64,000 nt of DNA, from contig FN648707.1 of NCBI GenBank assembly GCA_000310025.1, forward strand, positions 263,347-327,346. The letters are read 5' to 3'. Position numbers and translations under genes: made by a program. The notes under the pieces were generated by a model that worked only from the letters and a program-made list of their open reading frames with translations, did not search any database and was not told the origin of the DNA. Source of the DNA: Ectocarpus siliculosus (lineage: Eukaryota; Sar; Phaeophyceae; Ectocarpales; Ectocarpaceae). Shown piece by piece: positions 33,301 through 44,310 of this stretch; the stretch's first letter is position 1; each line of letters begins with the position of its first letter.

Positions 33301-36300
33301 GGTAAAGGGAGTTTTGAGATTGTTTTATTCGTGAACCTTTTGTGAGCTAGATTGTTTGTCCCATTGGAAATAATTACTGGCCAGTATTGTTGTTTTTGTT
33401 GTCTTCACGTTAAAAACCGTTCCGATCTCTCTCTACCCAGTACCTCCATATGTCCGTACTGATCAAACTCTTGACGCGGTCGATTCCCGTGGTCACAGGC
33501 TAACTTACCCTAAAAAGGTACACTCAAACAAACAAACTGGCCCCGAGGGGTCCGCAAGTCCAAAAGACAACAGATATTATGGAATCCTCCGCTCCCTCTG
33601 CACGCTATGCGAGGTAACAACTGAGACTAGGAGTCAGCATCACGGGCCAGAGAGAAAGAGGTACACCCCCTTGGTTCAATCTTGGTGCTTCACACGCAAG
33701 CAGAGACAAGGCCATCTGACACAGAAAAAGAGGGAAAACAGAGAAAAAGAGAAGGAAACAGGAAGAAAAGAGGAAAGAAAACGAAAATGAAAACGAAAAA
33801 GAAATCGTAGACATACAGGTACTTTCTGACGCTATGAATTCATTGCTAATCTGTCTCAGACTCTTTTCTATGATAGAGATGGATTCGTTGTGTCATATTA
33901 AGAAAACAAAAAAAAAAGGAGCCAGGACAAAAAGAGACCCCGAAAATAACAAGAAATAAGAGACAGAATAAGGCACACGGTGGAGAGACCACTAACAACG
34001 AACAAACAATATGCAAACACGCAAACATGGCCACCAACCAGAGATGCATGGTAATGGTACGTCATCACTAGTGGGGGGTTGGTGGAATGGTGCAGCGTTG
34101 GGGGGGGGGAATTGGCTAAAATAAATTCAATCCAGTATGGATCCTATTAAGACTATATATATAGATTCGTAAAGTCTTCCTCACAGTCTCCAGACTTTTC
34201 CTGTGGCTGTAAGAAGACCACGCACTGATTCTGTCCATCTGTCGCGTCAGCTGTCGGGTAGAGTCGGGCTGTCGTGTCGAACAGCCCGACAGAAGACGTC
34301 AGCTTCAACCAAAAACGTAAGCGGTGACAAGCTGTTGTTTCTGATCTGATGTTGAACCCTGTGTGAACACAACATGCCAACAACATCAGCGGAGCGTTGG
34401 CGCGGCAGCTGTCAGATCTGAGAGCGGCTGTGTAGCGAGCGTGTATGTATACGTGTGGGGAAAAGAGAATACAGCAGCAGTAGCGTTCCCAGTTCCCAGC
34501 GTACATGCAGAAGGCGGTACAAACCGAAGCAATTCCAACTCGCTTTTTTTTTTTTTTTTTCTGTTCAGGTCTGTCATACCTGTCATACGGGGGAGATGTT
34601 CTGGACTGCTGTCTGTCTCGTCTCGCCTCATCAGCACCGGATTCTCTAGACATCACGATGCTACGGTCACGACCTGATACTGTTCGCACGCTGGAAACCC
34701 ACATGTATACATAGTTTGTTCTTCGTTGCCCTTTCGAGTGTGTGTGTGTGTTTTTATTATTAGCATCGACCGCGCTAACCGGCTGACCAATGAAAAGACG
34801 TCAGTGCCAGCGGGTAAAAATCAAGGTCCCTGGAAGGGGACCAAAATTCGAAAAATGCGCAATGCGCTAAATGCGAATGCCAATACAACTCTCTCTACAT
34901 ATATATATATATATATTTCATGTAGACATACATCTCAGCTACACAAATGCCCTCGTCCGAACCTAGGAAGCCACGATGCAAAGAGCGGAGGACAGCAAAA
35001 AAAGGGTTAATTCAAGCCCAGCCGAAGCCAGGATATCGTGGTATGCGGCATCTCCCAATTTGATGATGGTACACTCCCAAGATCCAACAGTCATCGAGTC
35101 AGCAGCTAGAAGATGACTCAAACAAAATAGCAACACATACACTGTCATAGCTCCACACATGCCCTCGTCCGAACCTAGGAAGTCACTGATGCAAAGAGCG
35201 GAGGACAGCAAAAGGGTTAATTCAAGCCCAGTCGAAACCAGGATATCGTGGTATGCGGCATCTCCCAATTTGATGATCGTACACTCCCAAGATCCAGCAG
35301 TCATCGTTTCAGCAGCTAGAAGATGACTCAAACAAAATAGCAACACATACATACACTGCCATAGCTCCACACATGCCCTCGTCCGAACTTAGGAAGCCAC
35401 TAGGAAGTCACTAGGGAGCCAAGTCCTGCTCGCAGGTTCTCTTGGCTTTCCTTCAGGTGAACACGTCCAGGAATCCACAGTATCCGCAGCCGCAGCAGGT
35501 ACATTAGTACTGCTGTGTGTAGCAGTAAATAAATCCAGGTTGTACCCAACCCGTTGTCCGAACTAAGATTTGTGATTCCGTGAGAGAAGGAGATACCACC
35601 GCTGTCGAAGGGTCGAAGGCCCCCGTCTGCCAGATGTGGGCTGTGTGATAGATGATGCTACCTATGTGTTCTTAGCCTGCTCGCCCGTGAGGGTCGTGAC
35701 GAGGCTTTCAGGTGGGTTGTCATGTGTGTGTGTGCGTGGAGAAAAACAGAGGAACACGGCTTGATGACGCCGCTCAACCAATTCGTCGTTCTTCTGATGA
35801 TGGCCATGAGGCCATGATTGAGTCCGACTGCTGAATGAACTACGCACAGTCAGCCCCAAGTAGTAGTAGTTTCCAGCAGCAGTAGAGTAATGTATATGTC
35901 GTGGCAGTGTCAGCAGAGATGCTGAGCAGTGCACACATCTCCGTGCAGACCGCCGAGCCCGACGTCGTCAGGAGGCCGGCACGCCGGCACATGCAATAAT
36001 GCACATATATTCACATCCATCCGATCGGCTGCGGGCTTTAACCCAAAAAATCCAGAAACTACTGTACTTCTTTTTGCAGGAAAAATCCTCCAGAAGGATC
36101 TCTTCAGAGTGTCGATGAAAAAGCTCGTGGCGGTGTCTCGTGGCGGTGTCAGCAGAGATGCAGAGCAGTGCACACATCTCCGTGCAGACTGCCGAGCCAG
36201 AGGTCGGGAGGTCGGCATGCACATACACTCATCCATCCGCGCGGCTGCGGGCTTTCAACCACAAACAAAATCCAGAAAAAAACCGTCGAAAATAGTATGA

Positions 36301-39124
36301 GCTCGCGCCGACCTGCCGCGAATCCTTTGATACGAATCTATCCGTACGTATGTAGGGTCGGTCTAGAAATCAGATCTCGAAATCACATTCAGATTTGGTT
36401 GTAAGACCGGAAGATCCACAGAACTCTTTCGTTGATTGGCTGAAATGTTATTGTTGTTGTTGTTGTTGTTGTTGTCTTCACATTATGTTATGGAACCCGT
36501 CGAATCTGTAGGACTTACAACAGGACGACCCAAAACCAAATCGGGATTTGAAAAAGATCCCGATTTGGGTGAACAGCGTCCATAGTTGCGTGACCACGGT
36601 CTACTCGCATAAACGGCGCCTGCCCACCTACCCCCATCCACACGAACTCCATCCTCCGCCGAGCACAGAGGAAAGAAAGAGCACAAAAAGCCAACCCAAA
36701 GGGAGGGTGACTGCGCATCGTTGTTGGACGTGACTGGTCCCGAAACAAAACGTGTGCGGGATGTGTTGGTGTGTGGGGCAATCTCCCGTGGGTTGTCGAA
36801 CTTCAAATGCACAGATGAATTGGCGGCTTTCCGTCGGACGAGGGTCGATTCGTCGATTCAAATCGTTCTTATCGACCAATGAAACACGAAAAAACGAAAC
36901 CGTGTTTTCTTGAACATATATTATGGAGGCGTTTTTCCCCGAAAGCGTGAAAAGAAGGAGCCGGGTTTCTTGGGGTTTCTTGGGGGCTTGCTACTTTGAC
37001 GAATCCGTGTTTTTGACAGAAGAATCGGACAAGCGCACCGCGGGCGCTGTAACATCACTGAGGACGCTAGAAAGACCTGCCAGACTCACGTCCAGGTCTG
37101 TTGTGGAGATGGACAAGCGGCAGAAGCGGCGTTCAGTCCGTTCTTGGCCCAAAACTAGGCATTGCGTGGTGCTCTCGTCTTCATCTCTGCTGCTGTTGGT
37201 GCTGATTTTTTTTTTCAATCACACATAGCAAACACGGAAACAGTAGAACGAGTACAGCAGCAGCACTAAGACCTCCAACGCGCTGATTCCTTCGGGTCGG
37301 CTGTCTATATGATACCATCTCCCGGCGCCGTGCTGCTTCGTGGGTATTGGGTGCTTTGGTGCTGCTCAATAAAGTGTGTGAGAGACGTGTATGTGCCACC
37401 TCACCAAAATGCCGTTGGAAAAAATGCGGCGAGATGATCTGTTTTTGGTCGGACGCATCAACATCAATCCACGGCACCACGCAGCAGTAGAGCAACAGGG
37501 CCTCCGACACGCTAATTCTTTCGGATTGGCCATCTATATGATGCTGGCCGTCAGCGCGGCTGCCGCCCTATGATTGTTGAGCTCGTCTACCTTTGGGCAG
37601 GTGGTGGTCAAAGATGGGAGTCGCAACCGTGAAAAATGAGCTGGCAAACTGAAGAAATCGCAAGCAACACCCAGGTAGGTGGCGACACTCTGCCCTGCGC
37701 CTGTTGTTGCTGAAAACTGAAAACAGCAGGCCAGGTGGACGGGATCTTTGTAAGTGTGTTGTCCTTTGTGTCGGGTGCTGCTCATTGCGCTTTCACCGCT
37801 GCTCTATGGTGAGCAATACCATGTCAACCTGTTGTGTGTCGAGCAAAACGTGTATTCAGGGAAGGAAAAAATACTTTTCGCGATGACATCACGATTAGAA
37901 CAAGGGAAAAATAATCGGATCTTCTTTTTACAGTTCCGTGAAAAAAAGCGTTTTTTTTTCGTTGCGTTAACAATACCCCTATAAAAGTGTTACATGCATA
38001 GAAATCGTGTCATTACCGCACAGAGGCCATGTACGCGTTTGGTGTGTGCTTCTCGGGAGCGATAGCTCCTCATGTGGTGTGGCCACGCCATAGCAGTACG
38101 TCACAACAACAGCAATCTGGCAGTTGGCAAGCGGCGGACCTCTCGGTCGGGTTGTTCGTGGTGGACTGCAGAGATTCGTTTCCATTAGGCAGATCTCCCG
38201 TTAATATAATAACTGCTGCTGCTGTCGTTTCTCTGCTGGTAGCGTTTTGCATGCACTTGCATCACCCCTTGCCGCGGTGCTCTCTTTTCCCCACTCTGGA
38301 GGGACGCCTTGTATACTCTATACGGGATACCGTTCAACGGCCGGAAGAGACATGCCAAATGTTCCGCGCGGCTGCTTCGAACAGCAGCTATCTATCTATG
38401 TAGCTGCCACACACACTCACGACACTCTCACTCGCCTGCACACATCAAGTGAGTGACTAGTAGCTTGTGCCGCACAGAATGTAGCAAGCAACCGACGGGC
38501 TCGGCTTTCGGAAGAGAAACAGACCCCGGGAAGCAAAACAACAGATAGACTAGACCGGATTACCTTCTGCAGAGTAGGAAGAGAGTGAAAAAGCGATACA
38601 AGGGTCCCCCTGTATTATTTTACATATCAACCGCGATCTTGCTACATGTATGTACCATCGGTTCCAACACAGACACCCACCACGCGATCACGTGCGCCCT
38701 ACACTACATACCACGTGGGACGTTTTCGCATACTGAGCGAGACAGACAGACAGGTCTAGAAGATAGAGGCAGCGCGCCTGCTGCCCAGGTCATCAACAGA
38801 ATCGAAGTTGGTTTCGTGGAGTGGTGTACCCTCATGGCCACCACGCAAAATAACGAAAAAATCACCCAAAACGCACGCACGAACGCTTGCTGCAGGCCCA
38901 GAGAAGACGTACCGCGCGTAGTACACAGATCACAGATCTCACCTGAGCCAGTGCGAGAAGAAAAGGCTGAGCCTCTTGATCTTTGCACGGTTGCACCATT
39001 CACTAACCACGGACACGGCGATGAGTGTCGAGAGCACCCGTATGGGTAAAATATAGTTTTCCCCTTCTTGCAACCCTGGCACGAGGAAGCCTGTCTCGCA
39101 GGTCAGGGTATAGGGCGATGCCAT
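27329..39124 (-). CDS. multi-pass membrane protein of unknown function, four exons
   Basis: Exons in transcript order: 39124-38943 (ATG, MASPYTLTCETGF...), 29543-29435, 29171-29016 and 27562-27329 (stop TGA). Every junction is AG/GT, with good GTGAGA, GTAAGA and GTACGT donors. The phases (2, 0, 0) add up to 681 coding bases, 226 residues. Hydrophobic helices: about residues 24-44 (ILPIRVLSTLIAVSVVSEW), 80-97 (MLAVTNLGICINLALIVS), 108-128 (PGLLFLSLLVSVALSAATV), 133-143, 153-179 (YDLVILSIYVMELFVGICMF) and 200-220 (GLTLFGTAVNLGLGICGVVY). A charged segment (MKEIKECWEAHIRIR) precedes the last helix. I do not recognise the family. Intron 1 is 9.4 kb and contains several repeats, so an extra exon inside it cannot be excluded. 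Confidence 0.6.
29800..29895 (-). pseudogene. short fragment related to the YR fossil
   Basis: CCCCCGATGGACGCA...TTGAGGGCACCACGGAGAA...CAGCGGCATGAGGATA parallels 19961-20035 (CCCCCGATGAACGCA...TTGAGGGCACCACAGACAA...CAGCGACATGAGGATA) of the decayed recombinase. It lies inside intron 1 of the membrane-protein gene. Too short for function. Confidence 0.4.
30036..30860 (-). repeat. R2 repeat, two copies in inverted orientation
   Basis: Reverse-complement copies of the R2 unit. One is near full length (about 30036-30510), carrying CACCAGC...CTTACAAATGTCTCTGGAAGTGAAAGCACC and GGCATGCACGACTATGAGT. The second (about 30530-30860) is truncated after CTCTGGAAGTGAAAGCACCAGAAACC. They are more diverged from each other than the 25190-26255 pair. 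R2 therefore occurs as two tandem pairs facing each other about 4 kb apart. Confidence 0.8.
30870..33390. other. intron 1 of the membrane-protein gene, no further gene recognised
   Basis: Holds a short perfect inverted pair GAGACCGTAACGGTCTC at 31564-31580, a 16-base G-run near 32177-32192, and AATGCCGG/CCGGCATT words around 33130-33265. No coding sense supported. Confidence 0.4.
33394..34115. repeat. dispersed repeat family R1, copy 2
   Basis: Carries the same ordered blocks as 11640-12185, from GTTGTCTTCACGTTAAAAACCGTTCC through CACGCTATGCGAGG and a long A/G-rich tract to CATCACTAGTGGGGGGTTGGTG and a G-run. It is longer in the A/G-rich middle. It lies in the 9.4-kb intron. Confidence 0.7.
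34951..35400 (-). repeat. 212-214-bp tandem repeat, two copies plus part of a third
   Basis: CCTCGTCCGAACCTAGGAAG starts at 34951, 35163 and 35377. On the minus strand one frame stays open across both full copies and reads a hydrophobic block in each (LLFCLSHLLAA, GSWECTIIKLGDAAYHDIL, GLELTL). The repeat could be a duplicated cryptic exon of the membrane-protein gene, but the copies lack convincing splice borders and I favour a plain intronic tandem repeat. Confidence 0.7.
35900..36265. repeat. 239-bp tandem duplication
   Basis: GGCRGTGTCAGCAGAGATGC followed by GAGCAGTGCACACATCTCCGTGCAGAC occurs at about 35903 and 36142, with the following GCTGCGGGCTTT and AAATCCAGAAA blocks also repeated. 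In intron 1 of the minus-strand gene. Confidence 0.75.
36449..36477. repeat. (TTG)n microsatellite
   Basis: About nine TTG units in a row in the large intron, ending GTCTTCACATTATG. Confidence 0.85.
36500..38940. other. intron 1 sequence upstream of exon 1's donor, no gene recognised
   Basis: A worn duplication is visible at about 37245-37320 and 37480-37550 (CTCCRACRCGCTRATTCYTTCGG...CTATATGAT). Open frames here lack family features. Some of this stretch may belong to an undetected exon. Confidence 0.35.
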
Positions 39125-39257
39125 GGTATGGTCTCCTTGTTTCCGCTCCACCGCACTGCAAGAAGATGAGTCCGTGAGACGTCGGTCTGTTGCGACACCC
39201 GAACGCGACGTCGTCTCTCTGGTGTGATGTTCTCTGTCGCCAGAATGGGGTGCAGCA

Positions 39258-39367
39258 CCAGCACCATAGAGTTATTTAAAACGTGTAACCCATGTTTCCA
39301 AATCTGTATCTTCCAGCACCATAGAGTTATTTAAAACGTGTAACCCATGTTTCCAAATCTGTATCTT
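39258..39367. repeat. 55-bp tandem duplication
   Basis: CCAGCACCATAGAGTTATTTAAAACGTG... occurs at 39258 and 39313 with essentially no differences, ending TGTATCTT. The second copy runs into the large inverted repeat that begins at 39346. Confidence 0.9.
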
Positions 39368-39839
39368 CCTTTCTTTGGACAAATGCGTACTTTTTCGACC
39401 TTTTGGGCAGTCTGCCTCCCGAACGAATGCGAATCAGCTGTTCGGCCTTTGAGAATAGTCACAGCTTTGCCTGAGATGTCTACAGATCTCCTATATGTTT
39501 CGCCAGGGCCCACGTTTGATTTTTCAAGATGCGCAATTTGCACGCAAGATTTTTCCAACACCAGCTTTTGGACAGATCTTGGCCAAAGATTTGCTCCGAG
39601 GTGGTCTTGGGCCAAATCTTGCACATCTTGCTCAGCTGGAAAAAAATCAAACGTGGACCCTGGCGAAACAAATAGGCGGCCTGTATACATCTCAGGCAAA
39701 GCTGTGACTATTCTCAAAGAAAGGTCGAACAGCTGATTCGCATTCGTTCGGGAGGCAGACTGCCCAAAAGGTCGAAAAAGTACACATTTGTCCAAAGAAA
39801 GGAAGATATGATACAGATTTGGAAACCATAAACATGGGT
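39346..39839. repeat. roughly 490-bp inverted repeat (fold-back element)
   Basis: The left arm starts ACCCATGTTTCCAAATCTGT and contains CTTTGGACAAATG, TTTTTCGACCTTTTGGGCAG, CGAACGAATGCGAATCAGCTG and GAGAATAGTCACAGCTTTGCCTGAGATGT. The right arm is its reverse complement, ending ACAGATTTGGAAACC-ATAAACATGGGT at 39839. Arms are at least 180 bases with few mismatches. The centre carries CAAGATTT/AGATCTTGGCCAA words that are also common in the neighbouring satellite. No ORF of its own, so a MITE or fold-back element. Confidence 0.85.
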
Positions 39840-39868
39840 CTAAAAGACCTTCTTTATGGAAACAAAAT

Positions 39869-39980
39869 CTTGCAATTATATCTTGGCATTTTGACCCAAG
39901 ATTTGCTCACAATATATCTTCGATCTTGCAATTATATCTTGGCATTTTGACCCAAGATTTGCTCACAATATATCTCCGCG
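39869..39980. repeat. 56-bp tandem duplication
   Basis: CTTGCAATTATATCTTGGCATTTTGACCCAAGATTTGCTCACAATATATCT-type unit at 39869 and again at 39925. It joins the fold-back element to the satellite array. Confidence 0.9.
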
Positions 39981-39995
39981 AAGATTTGCAGTATC

Positions 39996-42900
39996 GCGAT
40001 TTATGGGGGAAATATCTTGAATGTTGAAAATGCGGCGTGTTGTTCCTCTCTTCTGCTTGAAGTTGAAAAAGGGACAACGGCCACTTGGTCCACAGAAAAT
40101 GCCCAAGGTGTGGCGAAAAGTGAGCATGAAGCAGTTGTAGAAGGGGCATCCCTCCCCCAGCTGTATTGCCTCTCAACACTGTGGGTGGATACTAGCGATG
40201 GGCGCCTACCTGGGGTGCAAAATTGAATCCGTTGCCCACGAGCTCATGTCAAGCGGAGAAAAAAAACTGTTCCATTGCTGTCCAACTGACAAGAAAGTGC
40301 ATCAACCCGAGGCCGATGACACCCATGCACGTATCTCATGATGTAGCAGGCGTACCGAGGTCAAACCTCCGGCGCTGTCATCTGCACCCACGGATTTGGC
40401 TCGGGTGCAAACGGATTGGGTGTGGGGCGATTCGATGAAGAGATAGAAGCGTCGCACACGATAGAGCAGTGTTGGCAAAACGCTCCTCCTGCTCTATTTT
40501 TCTACTTCAAAATAAAGTACTCTTTGAACGGTCCCTCGACAGACTGGTGATGACGCACGTGGAACGAGTAAGGGCAAATACGCATTTTTTTCGCGCGCCT
40601 TGGTTGTTTTCGTTCGCTGTCGGCGCCCGTGGTGCCGACACAGTGACGCCAGGGTGCGTTAGAGACCCTTGCGAGTGTGCGACGTGCAGATTTCATGGCG
40701 TTATGGACGATTAGGTTGACTGACCTTCGGTGATCGCGCCGCACTGAGGCAAGATTTGTTACGCCGCCTCAAGATTTGTCGGAAGGCTCGACTTGACAGA
40801 TCTTGGGTCAAGATTTGTTCGAAAGGGCAGATTTCGGGGCTCGAGAAATCTTGGCCAAGATATATCGGAAGATTTTGTTCCCATAAATCGTGAAACTGAC
40901 AGATCTTGGCCAAGATCAAGATTTATCGACAAGATTTTGTTCCCATAAATCGGGGTCTAAAGCGATTTATTATGGGGGAAATATCTTGAATGTTGAAAAA
41001 GCGGCGTGTTGTTCTCTCTTCTGCTTGAAGTTGAAAAAGGCACAACGGCCACTTGGTCCACAGAAAATGCCAAGGTGTGGCGAAAAGTGAGCATGACGCA
41101 ATTGTAGAAGGGGCATCCCTCCCCCAGCTTTATTGCCTCAACACTTTGGGTGGATACTAGCGATGGGCGCCTACCTGGGGTGCAACATTGAATCCGTTGC
41201 CCACGAGCTCATGTCAAGCGGAAAAAAAAAACTGTTCCATTGCTGTCCAACTGACAAGAAAGTGCATCAACCCGAGGCCGATGACACCCATGCACGTATC
41301 TCACGATGTAGCAGGCGTACCGAGGTCAAACCTCCGGCGCTGTCATCTGCACTCACGGATTTGGCTCGGGTGCAAACGGGTTGGGTGTGGGGTGATTCGA
41401 TGAAGAGATAGAAGCGTCGCACACGACAGAGCAGTGTTGGCAAAACGTTCCTCCTGCTCTATTTTTCTACTTCAAAATAAAGTACTCTTTGAACGGTCCC
41501 TCGACAGACTGGTGATGACGCACGTGGAACGAGCCCAAGGGCAAATACACATTTATTTTTTCCGCGCGCCCTTGGTTGTTTTCGTTCGCTGTCGGCGCCC
41601 GTGGCGCCGACACAGTGACGCCAGGGTGCGATAGAGACCCTTGCGAGTGTGCGACGTGCAGATTTCATGGCGTTATGGACGATTAGGTTGACTGACCTTC
41701 GGTGATCGCGCCGCACTGAGGCAAGATTTGTTACGCCGCCTCAAGATTTGTCGGAAGGCTCGACTTGACAGATCTTGGGTCAAGATTTGTTCGAAAGGGC
41801 AGATTTCGGGCCTCGAGAAATCTTGGCCAAGATATATCGGAAGATTTTGTTCCCATAAATCGTGAAACTGACAGATCTTGGCCAAGATCAAGATTTATCG
41901 ACAAGATTTTGTTCCCATAAATCGGGGTCTAAAGCGATTTATTATGGGGGAAATATCTTGAATGTTGAAAAAGCGGCGTGTTGTTCTCTCTTCTGCTTGA
42001 AGTTGAAAAAGGCACAACGGCCACTTGGTCCACAGAAAATGCCAAGGTGTGGCGAAAAGTGAGCATGACGCAATTGTAGAAGGGGCATCCCTCCCCCAGC
42101 TTTATTGCCTCAACACTTTGGGTGGATACTAGCGATGGGTGCCTACCTGGGGTGCAACATTGAATCCGTTGCCCACGAGCTCATGTCAAGCGGAAAAAAA
42201 AAACTGTTCCATTGCTGTCCAACTGACAAGAAAGTGCATCAACCCGAGGCCGATGACACCCATGCACGTATCTCATGATGTAGCAGGCGTACCGAGGTCA
42301 AACCTCCGGCGCTGTCATCTGCACTCACGGATTTGGCTCGGGTGCAAACGGATTGGGTGTGGGGCGATTCGATGAAGAGATAGAAGCGTCGCACACGATA
42401 GAGCAGTGTTGGCAAAACGCTCCTCCTGCTCTATTTTTCTACTTCAAAATAAAGTACTCTTTGAACGGTCCCTCGACAGACTGGTGATGACGCACGTGGA
42501 ACGAGTAAGGGCAAATACGCATTTTTTTCGCGCGCCTTGGTTGTTTTCGTTCGCTGTCGGCGCCCGTGGTGCCGACACAGTGACGCCAGGGTGCGATAGA
42601 GACCCTTGCGAGTGTGCGACGTGCAGATTTCATGGCGTTATGGACGATTAGGTTGACTGACCTTCGGTGATCGCGCCGCACTGAGGCAAGATTTGTTACG
42701 CCGCCTCAAGATTTGTCGGAAGGCTCGACTTGACAGATCTTGGGTCAAGATTTGTTCGAAAGGGCAGATTTCCGGGCCTCGAGAAATCTTGGCCAAGATA
42801 TATCGGAAGATTTTGTTCCCATAAATCGTGAAACTGACAGATCTTGGCCAAGATCAAGATTTATCGACAAGATTTTGTTCCCATAAATCGGGGTCTAAAG

Positions 42901-43628
42901 CGATTTATTATGGGGGAAATATCTTGAATGTTGAAAAAGCGGCGTGTTGTTCTCTCTTCTGCTTGAAGTTGAAAAAGGCACAACGGCCACTTGGTCCACA
43001 GAAAATGCCAAGGTGTGGCGAAAAGTGAGCATGACGCAATTGTAGAAGGGGCATCCCTCCCCCAGCTTTATTGCCTCAACACTTTGGGTGGATACTAGCG
43101 ATGGGTGCCTACCTGGGGTGCAACATTGAATCCGTTGCCCACGAGCTCATGTCAAGCGGAAAAAAAAAACTGTTCCATTGCTGTCCAACTGACAAGAAAG
43201 TGCATCAACCCGAGGCCGATGACACCCATGCACGTATCTCACGATGTAGCAGGCGTACCGAGGTCAAACCTCCGGCGCTGTCATCTGCACTCACGGATTT
43301 GGCTCGGGTGCAAACGGGTTGGGTGTGGGGTGATTCGATGAAGAGATAGAAGCGTCGCACACGACAGAGCAGTGTTGGCAAAACGTTCCTCCTGCTCTAT
43401 TTTTCTACTTCAAAATAAAGTACTCTTTGAACGGTCCCTCGACAGACTGGTGATGACGCACGTGGAACGAGCCCAAGGGCAAATACACATTTTTTCCGCG
43501 CGCCCTTGGTTGTTTTCGTTCGCTGTCGGCGCCCGTGGCGCCGACACAGTGACGCCAGGGTGCGATAGAGACCCTTGCGAGTGTGCCACGTGCAGATTTC
43601 ATGGCGTTATGGACGATTAGGTTGACTG
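39996..43628. repeat. satellite array, 966/972-bp monomers in A-B-A-B order
   Basis: Monomers start with GCGATTTAT at 39996, 40962, 41934 and 42900, giving lengths of 966, 972, 966 and at least 729. Monomers 1 and 3 share diagnostic bases (CTCATGATG, GGATTGGGTGTGGGGCG, CACGATAGAG, AACGCTCC, GAACGAGTAAGGGC). Monomers 2 and 4 share the alternatives (CTCACGATG, GGGTTGGGTGTGGGGTG, CACGACAGAG, AACGTTCC, GAACGAGCCCAAGGGC). The repeating unit is thus a 1938-bp dimer. Each monomer ends in a block of CAAGATTTGT/GATCTTGGCCAAGAT words. The last monomer is cut after GTTGACTG at 43628. Confidence 0.93.
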
Positions 43629-44229
43629 TGTTATGGTATTTGGAGGTAGACATGTGATCATGGTTGATCATGGTTATTTGGCGCCGTCGGATGCTATGAC
43701 TTGACGTCATGCTAGATCAGGGCTTTATGCCGAGACATGTGCCCTTCTGTTCAGTGTGTGCGTACAGGCGATCTATGATCGTGTGTGCGTGGGATATTGT
43801 GAGTTGGCTTGGAAAGCGTTAATCAAGAGAAAGAGCACAACGGAAAGCAACAACAACCTGCTACTGTGGTCGGACAAGAGAGTTCCACACAGCTCAAAGG
43901 TGATTGATTCTGAAGGAAGGGGTCAAATACCATTGCACTGGCGTTGTTGGTTTTGGTCGTGTTGCTTGATACTTGGGTTCAATTGATTTTGATTTTTCGC
44001 TTTTTTGCAGTCTGCTGAATAGCGGCAGGGTTACAGCCAGCCTTGGCCCTGCTTCAGCATGTCGGCTCCTGATGAGCCGCGAGGTAGCAGCGACTCTGCT
44101 GTCTCGACCCCGGTCCCTTTGTCGCCGCACAACTCTCCTGATGATGATGATTCGAATGCTTCGCGTAGCTCGCTCCGTGTTGATGAGGATTCGCCGAATG
44201 CCTTCTTGCATGTTCGCGGTCGGACTTTT

Positions 44230-44310
44230 GGGTGATGTACATTATCCTTATTCGTGCCCATGGGTACCCATGGGTATATCCATGGGTACCCATGGGGCGT
44301 GGGTACCTAT
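44230..44310. repeat. left inverted end with CCCATGGGTACC words
   Basis: Inverted partner of 51735-51814, about 80 percent alike over the outer 24 bases and nearly identical through TTATTCGTG and the CCATGGGTACCCATGGGT core. The core is a set of interlocked palindromes (CCATGG, GGTACC). Confidence 0.65.

Noticed and set aside
40004-43620. Repeated 66-101-codon open frames in every satellite monomer
   Set aside because: They recur only because the monomer recurs; no family features, and the frames change with small indels between A and B monomers.
43890-43960. Primer-binding site and 5' LTR end of the host element
   Set aside because: Several TGG words exist (for example TGGTCGGACAAGAG near 43868), but none follows a CA terminus convincingly without the 3' LTR for comparison.
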